Shown here: one piece after another, positions 1-7,130 of the stretch
Layout of the letters: every line of letters starts with the position of its first letter
Position numbering within the stretch: position 1 is the stretch's first letter
Assembly: GCA_017645985.1 (NCBI GenBank)
Contig: JAGCNK010000080.1
Coordinates: 1-8,552, forward strand
Direction: 5' to 3'
DNA length: 8,552 nucleotides
Source: Bacteroidales bacterium
GTDB lineage: Bacteria; Bacteroidota; Bacteroidia; Bacteroidales; UBA3824
Notes under the pieces: generated by a model
The model's database searches: none
Told to the model about the DNA's origin: nothing
The model's input: only the letters and a program-made list of their open reading frames with translations
Translations under genes and position numbers: made by a program

Positions 1-2500
1 AGCTGCCTACGTTTTCGCCCTTGATTCTGGTAAGGCTGCCTGAGAGCTTGTCGCCCGATTTCATTCCCGTGGTTTTGTATGTAAGAGCGGGGTCGCTGCT
101 GCCGTATGTCTTTGAGAGGGCGTCGGGTGTTACGGTTATGGATTTGGGATTGATGGTGAATGTGGCTGTTTCTTTTTTGATGTTGTAATTTGCGGTAACG
201 TCGTAAGTGTCGTTAATAATTTTGACACTTGTGATTGATATTGTATAAGTGCCAACATCTTCGCCTGAAGTGCGGGTCATTGTGACCGATGATATTTTGT
301 CAGTTCCTAACAAACCTTTATAGTTGTATCTGCGTCCCGGGTCAGATCCGTTGTATGTTTTGCTTTGAGCCACAGCCGACACAGTGAGGTTGGCTGGTGA
401 TACCGATAAGGTCACTTTTTTTGATTTTGTGTAGCCATTGCTTGCAATGCCTTTTACTTCAATAGTATACGAACCTTTGTTTTTGATAGTGCCATCAGTT
501 TTGTCGTTTACGATGAGAGTGTAATCTTTATCTTTGGTCAAAGTGGTGTTGCCGGCTTTTACTATTACGTTGATGTTGCTGCCGGTGTAAGTAGTAGATG
601 CCAACGATACAGTAACGGTATTTTTTGTTGATGATAGGTCGTAAAGCCAGTTGGCGGTGTATGTCCTATCGTAAGTGCTACCCTTGGAGATTTCCAACTT
701 TGTGGTTTTCGACGAGATTCCTGTACCTGTCCATCCGTCGAATACGTAGCCGGTTCGGGTGGGGTTAGCGATGGAGTAAGCATCATCGATGCTGTATGTA
801 GTGGGGTTGCCGGAAACTGTGCCGCCGTTGAGATTGTAAGTTATGTTAGAACTATATGGAGTAAAATAGCCTTTGGTATTGGTGTTGTCTACTCTGGCGT
901 ATGAGCCAGTTGTCTCCATGCTTGATGAATATTTGGTTTCTTTGCCGCCTGTAAGTGCAGAACATCCTGTAAAACAGTCGTTTTGTGATTTTATTTTGTC
1001 CTTGTTCCAATTGTCGGAGTATATGGTTTTGAGTTTGGCGCAGTTGTAGAACATATAGCTGATGTCGGTAACTTTGGCTGTTGAAAAATAATAGTCGAAT
1101 GTCAACGAGGTGAGAGCCTTGCAGCCGGCAAACATATAGCTCAAATTTTCAACCGAGGTTGTACGGATATGCGCTACCTTGGTAAGCCTTGAACAATTGT
1201 TAAACATATACGACATATCAGTGCAGCTGTTGAAAGTTCCGTCGTCGCCAACAAGAGTTAGACTTGTGCATCCGTCACAAAGATGAGAGAGATTTGTACA
1301 ATCTTTATATAAAATAGTTGTGGAAATTGTAGTGAGCGACGTGCATCCAGCAAACATATACGACAAGTCTTTGCCTGTTTTGACCTTTGCAAAAGTGAGA
1401 GCGGTGCAGTTGCAAAACATTGCATAATTTGATTCCGGCACAATAGTGTTATCAGAATACTTTAAGTCTATGGATGTTAGCTTGCTACAGTCTTTGAACA
1501 TTTGGTCGTAATATTTTACTTGTAAGGTATTAAGATACTCCAAACCTATTATGCTTTCGATCTTTGAACCACCGTCGAACCATCGGTAGCAAGAGTTTGG
1601 CTTTGCATCCTTGAAACTTTCGTGAAAAATCACTTTGATAAAATTTGGTATCAATCCAAGCCATCCCGGATTTGTAAAATTATCGTTGAGCAAAATGCCG
1701 TATGCGGAACGGTGATTGTCGTAACGAAAAGTTGCCACACCGGGATTGTTTCCGCAATAATGAAGATATGCCTCTTTGCTTGATGGCTTGAGAATAAAGT
1801 AACCGTTGGTGTTTGCGTAGGTTTTGTCTTTGGCGTTGGATGAGTTGTATGTGATTTTGCCTCTCAGGTAGGTGTTGTCGTAGAACATATAGTTGCTTTT
1901 GGTAACCTTCTTTGTGGTGAAACTGCTGCTTACAAACACTGCCTCCAATTTTGGACAATTGTAAAACATCTTCTCCATTGTAGTTACATTTTCGGCGGTG
2001 AAGCCGCTGATATCCACCCATTTGAGTTTTGAACACCCAGAAAACATATTGTCCATTTCGGTAATAGCGGTAGACACAAAGGCGCTGAGGTCGATAGTTT
2101 CGAGGCTTGTGCAGTTGGCAAACAACCCCGAGAGAGACCTCACGTCGGTATTGGCTGACGACGCGTATCCAAGACCAGATACTTCCACAAGGTTTGGAAG
2201 GTCGTGAAAAATGTTTTTGATAGTTTTGACTTTGCCATAGGCGATAGATTTATCGAAAACAATTCGCTTAATTTCAGTTCTATAATTTCCCCAACCACGA
2301 TCAAAATCTTCACCTGTGTGGTAATAGTAGGGATTGTTTCGGTGTTCAGAACTGATATCGTTTTCGGAGCCATTGAAAAAGTAGAACGTGAGCGTGCCGG
2401 TACTTTTATCAAAAATTGAATATGTGACACCGGCATTGGCAATGCTCGCCCATAGACATAGTGCTAAAAGCACAATAAGTGCATAGAAGTGTTTTTTCAT
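1..2500 (-). CDS. BspA-like (DUF285) leucine-rich-repeat surface protein, 3' end outside window
   Basis: The frame is open without a stop from the ATG at 2500-2498 to the left edge, giving 833 codons of an incomplete protein. Residues 1-23 form a signal peptide (MKKHFYALIV..., ending ANA), which fixes the start. Residues about 78-520 carry repeated DUF285/BspA units with the core M-F-x-x-C-x-x-L, for example near 152, 178, 361, 382, 432, 456 and 483. The region falls into two similar modules, about 34-225 and 244-546; the second ends in a Y-A-R-x-D...T-K-G-Y-F motif. Residues 552-618 are a canonical InlB B-repeat-like domain (YNLNGG, GYVFDGW, YTANW). Residues about 626-700 form a Y-T-G beta domain, 703-784 an MBG-type domain, and 787 onward the start of another (SKTYG..DPALTY, GENVG). 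BspA-family proteins are surface proteins, and some bind host matrix proteins; an adhesin role here is inference. The gene is a tandem paralogue of the next minus-strand gene. No Shine-Dalgarno sequence is visible. Confidence 0.9.
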   Translation of the reverse strand, partial: MKKHFYALIVLLALCLWASIANAGVTYSIFDKSTGTLTFYFFNGSENDISSEHRNNPYYYHTGEDFDRGWGNYRTEIKRIVFDKSIAYGKVKTIKNIFHDLPNLVEVSGLGYASSANTDVRSLSGLFANCTSLETIDLSAFVSTAITEMDNMFSGCSKLKWVDISGFTAENVTTMEKMFYNCPKLEAVFVSSSFTTKKVTKSNYMFYDNTYLRGKITYNSSNAKDKTYANTNGYFILKPSSKEAYLHYCGNNPGVATFRYDNHRSAYGILLNDNFTNPGWLGLIPNFIKVIFHESFKDAKPNSCYRWFDGGSKIESIIGLEYLNTLQVKYYDQMFKDCSKLTSIDLKYSDNTIVPESNYAMFCNCTALTFAKVKTGKDLSYMFAGCTSLTTISTTILYKDCTNLSHLCDGCTSLTLVGDDGTFNSCTDMSYMFNNCSRLTKVAHIRTTSVENLSYMFAGCKALTSLTFDYYFSTAKVTDISYMFYNCAKLKTIYSDNWNKDKIKSQNDCFTGCSALTGGKETKYSSSMETTGSYARVDNTNTKGYFTPYSSNITYNLNGGTVSGNPTTYSIDDAYSIANPTRTGYVFDGWTGTGISSKTTKLEISKGSTYDRTYTANWLYDLSSTKNTVTVSLASTTYTGSNINVIVKAGNTTLTKDKDYTLIVNDKTDGTIKNKGSYTIEVKGIASNGYTKSKKVTLSVSPANLTVSAVAQSKTYNGSDPGRRYNYKGLLGTDKISSVTMTRTSGEDVGTYTISITSVKIINDTYDVTANYNIKKETATFTINPKSITVTPDALSKTYGSSDPALTYKTTGMKSGDKLSGSLTRIKGENVGS
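941..2269 (-). repeat. DUF285/BspA leucine-rich repeat array in the partial surface protein
   Basis: This coding region (residues about 78-520) is built from degenerate ~23-27-residue units with the core M-F-x-x-C-x-x-L-x-x-[IL]. On the plus strand the units show as recurring 'aacata' triplet runs, the complement of Tyr-Met-Phe codons. One cysteine per unit is largely kept. Some units are altered: M-F-Y-D-N at about 205 and L-C-D-G-C near 407. Spacing is irregular between about residues 230 and 335, where a non-LRR beta segment separates two arrays. Confidence 0.8.
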
Positions 2501-2673
2501 AAAGGTTTCGTTTAATAATCTGTCTACAAAAAATGTTTTTTTCACATATTATTGTTGATGCAAGGGTGGAGGAGTGAAATATTTTTTTAGTTCTTTTTAA
2601 TGTGGTTAAAAAAAAAGCCGTCAGATTTTGACGGCTCTTTTTCAAAAATATGCGAAATGAGTATTGATGATTA
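2501..2673. other. Intergenic gap between the tandem surface-protein genes
   Basis: These 173 bases hold the terminator of the complete surface-protein gene and the leader of the partial one. The leader is A/T-rich, and the bases directly before the ATG at 2500 read, on the minus strand, as AAACGAAACCTTT, with no Shine-Dalgarno motif. I found no exact TAnnTTTG element between the terminator and the start. The nearest is ATTTTTTG on the minus strand around 2526-2533, which lacks the TA. Because a terminator lies upstream, the partial gene probably has its own promoter here. Confidence 0.6.
2608..2642 (-). terminator. Strong intrinsic terminator, possibly bidirectional
   Basis: An 8-bp perfect stem, AGCCGTCA at 2616-2623 paired with TGACGGCT at 2629-2636, closes a 5-base loop. 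On the minus strand the hairpin is followed by a run of nine T (2608-2616 are all A on the plus strand). It lies about 38 bases past the stop of the complete surface-protein gene. On the plus strand a shorter five-T run follows (2638-2642), so it could act weakly in both directions, though no plus-strand gene enters it. Confidence 0.9.
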
Positions 2674-5600
2674 TTACAATGATACTTTGTACGATTTGTT
2701 GTTGATAATCACAATCATAATGCCTTTGGGTGCGACGCTGATTTCGTCGTGCGAAGATTTTGTTGTAGAAGTTGTTATCATGCGTCCTTGGAGGTCGATG
2801 ATGGTGTATTTGGTGTCGGGAGCGGTTTCGATGTAGATGGTGCGGTTGTACGACCATACCTTTGCGCCGTTGACTTCTTCTGCCACCTCTGCCACGGGGG
2901 TGGTGCTTGAGAATGTGCCGCGGATTTCAAGGTCGTTGTCGGGCATAGTCTCGGGAATGTCGCCCCAGCCTGCGAATCTCAATCCTGCTTTGTAAGGAGC
3001 TGATGGCGGGTAAATCCTGCTGCCGTAGCTGAGTGTCACGGTCTTGAACACCTCGCCGTCGATGTAGTAGGTTACGGTGTGCTGGTTGGCGGTGAACTTG
3101 CCGGTGATTTCGATGTCGTTGGCGGGCATTGTGGCGGGGGCTTCGCTCCAGCCTGAGAATGTGTAGCCGGTTTTGGTGGGAGCGGCTATTACGGTGATGG
3201 GGTCGCCGAGGTAGAGGTCCACAGTTTTGTATACATTGTAGTCTACCACATATTTGATGGCGTATGTGCGAACCTCAAACGTGCCTTCGATAGTAATGTC
3301 GTAGTCGGGCACAGAAGTGGGCGAGCCAGTCTTCGGCACAAATCTGAATCCGGGTTTTTCGGGCAGTATCGACGCAATGCTTACGTTGTACGCTGTTTCC
3401 ACTGCGATCTCCTCGTCGTAGGTGATGAACGTTACCTTGTGCTTGTTGGGAATGTAGCTGCCGGTGATTTCCACGTCGTTGTCGGGCATTGAGGCGGGAA
3501 CTTTGCTCCAGCCGGAGAATTTGTAACCGTCGCGAGATGGGGGATTTGCCAGTGCTGTTATCGACTTGCCGTATTCCTTGTCTTCGGCGTGGTATTCTTT
3601 GCCGTCGAGCTTGTATACCAGACGGTGAACGTTAACGGTAAATGCGCCGTTGATAGTGAGGTCGTTGTCGGGCATTGTGGCGGGAATATTGTCGGTCCAG
3701 GCAAATGTGTAGCCAGTTTTTGATTGTTCGGGAGCTGTAATTTCAGTGCCGTAGTCCACCGACGCCGACGACACGCAAACGCCGTCTACCACAAATTCGA
3801 GCGTGTGGCTGTTGATTTTCCAGTTGGCGTAGAGCGTGATGTCAGACTCTACAATGTCAGATTCGAATGTGAACTGTTGGCTCATACCAGAGTTCTTGTA
3901 AACGCCTGTGAGCGTGTATCCTACATAAGCAAAGTCGATGGGAGCTTTGATGCTCTCGCCTTTCTTGGCATAAAGCATCTTGTCTGCGGCGTTGGGCAGT
4001 CCCGACGATTTGATTGTTACCTTGCAAGCCGATTTGGGTGATACAATTTGGAAAGTGCCTGTGCCCGAAACGTAGTAGTTGCCGCCCGGATTGTCGGTGA
4101 TGGTGATGAGTCCGTTGCCGATGCCGTTGTTGTTAGAAATCGTCACGGTGTATTCCGACGGGTCGATTAGCTTTCCGTTGTCGTAGAGCGATACCGCAGG
4201 AATGATTTCGCTGCCGGTGTAGGGATAAACCTCCGATTCTGTCACGATAGTGGGGGTGGTCAAGGTTTTGGGTATGATTGAAAACTTGACGTCGGCAACG
4301 CTGATGTCGTAATTTGCATTTTTGAGCGTTCCGATAGTTACGCTGTATTCGCCCACGTTTTCGCCCTCTTCGCGCGAAAGTGCTCCGCTGAGCTTGTCGG
4401 AGTTGATAAGTCCGTTGGCAGAGTATGTTATCTCGGGGTCAACATCTCCGTAGGTTTTTGATATTTTCGCAGGTGTTACCGTGATGGGTTTGGGACGGAT
4501 GGTGAACTTGTTGGAGTAGTCGTATGAAGCATAGTAGTTGCTGTTATATTTCGGACTTGTGTTTAAAGAATAAGAGTATTCTCCCACATTCTCGCCGGTG
4601 GCTCGCTTAAATACGGGCGCAGTAGTGAATCCGTTGCTACCGCAGAAACCTGTGTATGTGTATGTAATCTTAGCCGGGTCGGCATCTCCGTAGGTTTTGG
4701 AAATGGCGTCGGGAGTTACTGTAACAATTTTGGGATTGATGGTGAATGACACACTTCTTGTGTTGATGTATCCGTTTTCAGTTATGCCTGAGATTGCAAT
4801 AGTGTATGTGTCGGCGTTCTTAATAGTGCTGACACTAGAGTTGTAGTCTTTGCCATATTCCAGGGGTGTGCCGTCTATTGTGATTGTGTAGGAGATTTCC
4901 TCGCCGGTATATGTGTATGACGACGGCGTTGCTTGTATATGGTAATAGCTGTACGAAAGGTCTTTGAGCCAGTTGGCTGTGTATTCTCTGTCGCCAGAAC
5001 TATAGATGGGGAGTGTCAGGTTTTTGGTATAAGAAGAAAGTCCCGTGCCTGTCCAACCTTGAAATACGTATCCGTTGCGTGTCGGGTCGGCGATTGTCTT
5101 CTCTTTGTCGGCTGTGAAGTCGGTGTATGACGAACTATAATATGTCGAGGGACAATTAATGTATGTGATTTTGGATTTGTATGTGGAAAGATAGCCTTTG
5201 GTTCCTGGTTTGTCGAGGCGTGCGTAGGTTTTGCCAATGTAACCAGAACTGTACGATGTGCCGTTGCAGCCTTTGAGATAAACGTCGCCTTCAAAACATT
5301 TGGAATATGAGGACACTTTGCTGGTGTTCCAATCATTTTTTACAAAAATTGCTTTGAGTTTTCCACACCCGGCGAACATACTTTGGATATTTGTAACATT
5401 CGACATATCAAAAGATGCGGTGGTAGTGCATCCGAGAAATATGTAGTTCAAATTTGAACAGTTGGCGAACATATAAGCCGTGGATGTTACATTTGGAGCA
5501 TCGAAAAGCTTTGTCACCGACAAGTCGGTAAGGTTTGAACAATCGCGAAACATAGAGCCAAGGTCGGTGGCTGAGCTTGTAACAAGGTATTTGCTGGCGG

Positions 5601-6969
5601 TGCCGCTGTCTGTAATCTTGGTAAGTCCAGTACAATTGTAAAACATATACGACATATCGGTGGCTCCAGCAGTGGAGAATGTGTTTAAGAAGTCGTCTGA
5701 TTTTAATGACGTGCAGCTTCCAAACATTTGTTTCATTGTGCAGCTAGTTGTCGCATAGCGTTGTGGCATTTTCAAAGATGATAGTTTGGTGCAGCCGTCG
5801 AACATATAGTTGAGGTTGCTAGCAGCCGTGATAGCTGTAGAGGAAAGGTCGAGTGTGGTAAGTGCCGAACATCCGTAGAACATCTTTTCGCATGTTTTGC
5901 TCGCGGATAGTTTTAAGTTCTGAATGTCCTCTATTGTTGTGAGGTTTGAGCAGCCGCTAAACCAATCAAAGCAGGTTGTAGGGTAAATGATGCTAAAACT
6001 AATGTCAAACACCACTTTTTTAATTGCAGTTTGGTGTTTTTCTATCCATTTAGGAACTTGAGTGTTGGAGTTGAGCGGGTAGTCGGCTTCGTATGGCGAA
6101 CGGTATTTGTTGTTGTAGAATGTGAGTGTGCCGTCGTTGTAGAATCTGGCGTAACTTTCAACAGGGTAGGAACTCCTCATGTCTATTGTGTAGTAATAAG
6201 AACCAGAGGCGAAATAGCTGCTGGTCCACGACGGATTGTATTTCTCCTTGCCTCTTAACTTTGTGCAGCCTGTAAACATATCCAAGCCGTTATTGGAGTT
6301 GCTCGGACTTATCCATGAGGTAGTTGCGAAAATCGTCTCAAGGTTTGAGCAGCCGTAGAATGTTCCTTCGGCGTAAGTGAGTGATGCTGTGGAGCATCCT
6401 CTGAGATCTACAACCCTAAGTTTCGTACAACCCTTGAACATATAATTCATAGTTGTTACCTTAGAGAGATCGAGTCCGGTAAAGTCAACGTATTCAAGGC
6501 TTGTGCAGCCTTCGAACATGCTGTTCATTTTTTTTACATTGCTTGTGTTGAATTGGTCGAAGTCGTAGAGTTGTTGCAAGCTTGTACAGCCCTTGAACAT
6601 TTCTTCTAAGTTGAGGGTTTCGGTGGGGTTGATATATTCAAATCCAGTTACACTTTTGAGGTTCTTGAGCCCGCGAAACCATTTTTGAATCCATTTTACT
6701 TCTTTTACTTTCAATGATTTGTCAAAAACTACTTTCTCAATTTGGTCGGCGTATTCGTCGTTGCTATAGCTATGTTCCCAGTGGTCGCCAATGGCGTACG
6801 TATATGAGCTGTTCTGAATGTTGGATGGAACGCCATCTGCATTATAATAGAATGTTAGCGTTTTTTTAGAAGTGTTAAAATAGGAATAAGTTTTTACAAT
6901 GGCATTTGCATTGCCGCCAAACAGGCATAGTGCCATAAGCACTAAAATTGCTAAAAAATGTTTTTTCAT
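2674..6969 (-). CDS. BspA-like (DUF285) modular surface protein with five C-terminal tandem repeats
   Basis: Complete protein of 1431 residues. The start chosen is the ATG at 6969, because it opens a typical signal peptide (MKKHFLAILV..., ending NANA at about 23). The frame extends upstream to 7131, but that stretch is not signal-like. Domain order: DUF285 arrays at about 80-245 and 318-590, each preceded by a T-L-T-F-Y / K-V-V-F-D beta cap; InlB B-repeat-like at 600-667 (GYVFQGW, YTANW); Y-T-G beta domain at 680-745; two MBG-type domains at 747-824 and 827-899 (SKTYGD.DP, GENVGEYS); second Y-T-G domain at 903-976; second InlB-like domain at 980-1050; five ~60-residue repeats at 1055-1354; and a terminal beta domain at about 1370-1431 (YTIIDLQGRM...KSYKVSL) resembling a type IX secretion sorting tail. 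The likely location is the cell surface. An adhesin or host- or glycan-binding role is inferred from the BspA family and not shown here. It is a tandem paralogue of the neighbouring minus-strand gene. Confidence 0.93.
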   Translation of the reverse strand: MKKHFLAILVLMALCLFGGNANAIVKTYSYFNTSKKTLTFYYNADGVPSNIQNSSYTYAIGDHWEHSYSNDEYADQIEKVVFDKSLKVKEVKWIQKWFRGLKNLKSVTGFEYINPTETLNLEEMFKGCTSLQQLYDFDQFNTSNVKKMNSMFEGCTSLEYVDFTGLDLSKVTTMNYMFKGCTKLRVVDLRGCSTASLTYAEGTFYGCSNLETIFATTSWISPSNSNNGLDMFTGCTKLRGKEKYNPSWTSSYFASGSYYYTIDMRSSYPVESYARFYNDGTLTFYNNKYRSPYEADYPLNSNTQVPKWIEKHQTAIKKVVFDISFSIIYPTTCFDWFSGCSNLTTIEDIQNLKLSASKTCEKMFYGCSALTTLDLSSTAITAASNLNYMFDGCTKLSSLKMPQRYATTSCTMKQMFGSCTSLKSDDFLNTFSTAGATDMSYMFYNCTGLTKITDSGTASKYLVTSSATDLGSMFRDCSNLTDLSVTKLFDAPNVTSTAYMFANCSNLNYIFLGCTTTASFDMSNVTNIQSMFAGCGKLKAIFVKNDWNTSKVSSYSKCFEGDVYLKGCNGTSYSSGYIGKTYARLDKPGTKGYLSTYKSKITYINCPSTYYSSSYTDFTADKEKTIADPTRNGYVFQGWTGTGLSSYTKNLTLPIYSSGDREYTANWLKDLSYSYYHIQATPSSYTYTGEEISYTITIDGTPLEYGKDYNSSVSTIKNADTYTIAISGITENGYINTRSVSFTINPKIVTVTPDAISKTYGDADPAKITYTYTGFCGSNGFTTAPVFKRATGENVGEYSYSLNTSPKYNSNYYASYDYSNKFTIRPKPITVTPAKISKTYGDVDPEITYSANGLINSDKLSGALSREEGENVGEYSVTIGTLKNANYDISVADVKFSIIPKTLTTPTIVTESEVYPYTGSEIIPAVSLYDNGKLIDPSEYTVTISNNNGIGNGLITITDNPGGNYYVSGTGTFQIVSPKSACKVTIKSSGLPNAADKMLYAKKGESIKAPIDFAYVGYTLTGVYKNSGMSQQFTFESDIVESDITLYANWKINSHTLEFVVDGVCVSSASVDYGTEITAPEQSKTGYTFAWTDNIPATMPDNDLTINGAFTVNVHRLVYKLDGKEYHAEDKEYGKSITALANPPSRDGYKFSGWSKVPASMPDNDVEITGSYIPNKHKVTFITYDEEIAVETAYNVSIASILPEKPGFRFVPKTGSPTSVPDYDITIEGTFEVRTYAIKYVVDYNVYKTVDLYLGDPITVIAAPTKTGYTFSGWSEAPATMPANDIEITGKFTANQHTVTYYIDGEVFKTVTLSYGSRIYPPSAPYKAGLRFAGWGDIPETMPDNDLEIRGTFSSTTPVAEVAEEVNGAKVWSYNRTIYIETAPDTKYTIIDLQGRMITTSTTKSSHDEISVAPKGIMIVIINNKSYKVSL
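2908..3807 (-). repeat. Five tandem ~180-bp coding repeats (InlB-like ~60-residue units)
   Basis: The units fall at residues about 1055-1113, 1114-1176, 1177-1234, 1235-1295 and 1296-1354. A typical unit reads: a V-x-Y-x-x-D-G strand, then Y-G-x-x-I, G-Y-x-F-S-G-W, P-A-T-M-P-D-N-D, and I-x-G-x-F. In the DNA the clearest landmark is the 'tcgttgtcgggcat' block, which recurs near 2935, 3117, 3300, 3478 and 3663 with a spacing of 178-185 bases. The third unit is degenerate: it has V-P-D-Y-D instead of M-P-D-N-D and lacks G-W. The first also lacks the G-W. Confidence 0.88.
5275..6732 (-). repeat. DUF285/BspA leucine-rich repeat array in the complete surface protein
   Basis: About 13 units with the core [MTW]-F-x-x-C lie at residues about 124, 151, 177, 203, 231, 336, 363, 389, 415, 442, 473, 500 and 531, with a degenerate end unit (C-F-E-G-D) at 559. 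Unit spacing is mostly 26-31 residues. A gap at about 240-335 holds a repeated cap segment and divides the array into two modules. The regular single cysteine per unit is typical of this repeat type. Confidence 0.85.
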
Positions 6970-7021
6970 AACTATATAAACATTTAAATAATTAACTCTA
7001 CTGATTGTTGCGGCAATTGGG

Positions 7022-7029
7022 CAAAAGTG
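7022..7029 (-). promoter_or_regulatory. Possible -7 element for the complete surface-protein gene
   Basis: The minus strand reads CACTTTTG, matching the Bacteroidetes -7 consensus TAnnTTTG at five of six fixed positions. It lies about 52 bases before the ATG at 6969. No clear TTTG -33 element is seen about 20 bases further upstream, so this is only a weak candidate. Confidence 0.3.
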
Positions 7030-7098
7030 AAAAAAAATAATGAGTTTTTTTTGATGAAAATATAGTGCCGCACCTTTTCTTTTTTTATTATGTATTAT

Positions 7099-7106
7099 TA
7101 TTTTTG
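7099..7106 (+). promoter_or_regulatory. Bacteroidetes-type -7 promoter element for the DUF4105 gene
   Basis: TATTTTTG is an exact match to the TAnnTTTG -7 element recognised by the Bacteroidetes primary sigma factor. It ends 24 bases before the ATG at 7131, which would give a leader of roughly 20 bases (A/T-rich, no Shine-Dalgarno). The -33 region is a T-rich stretch (about 7074-7086) without a perfect TTTG. Confidence 0.6.
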
Positions 7107-7130
7107 CAGTGATTTTTAATACATATAACA

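Larger units (their letters stand above)
6970..7130. promoter_or_regulatory. Divergent A/T-rich promoter region
   Basis: These 161 bases separate the minus-strand surface-protein gene from the plus-strand DUF4105 gene. The sequence is rich in A and T runs and contains no coding region. Neither gene has a Shine-Dalgarno sequence, as is usual in Bacteroidetes. Since both genes must be transcribed outward from here, the interval probably holds two promoters facing apart and possibly shared regulatory sites. I see no clear operator palindrome. Confidence 0.7.

Noticed and set aside
1680..2036. 118-codon minus-strand frame rich in Gln, Arg and Lys
   Set aside because: It overlaps the BspA-like reading frame on the same strand in another phase, and its composition reflects the shifted LRR codons.
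2643..2650. Minus-strand TATTTTTG matching the -7 promoter consensus
   Set aside because: It lies between the stop codon of the complete gene and its terminator, so a transcript from here would meet the strong terminator before reaching the next gene; probably chance in A/T-rich DNA.
2908..3807. Regular ~180-base periodicity considered as a non-coding or CRISPR-like repeat array
   Set aside because: The period encodes in-frame ~60-residue protein repeats with conserved residues, and there are no short direct repeats with unique spacers.
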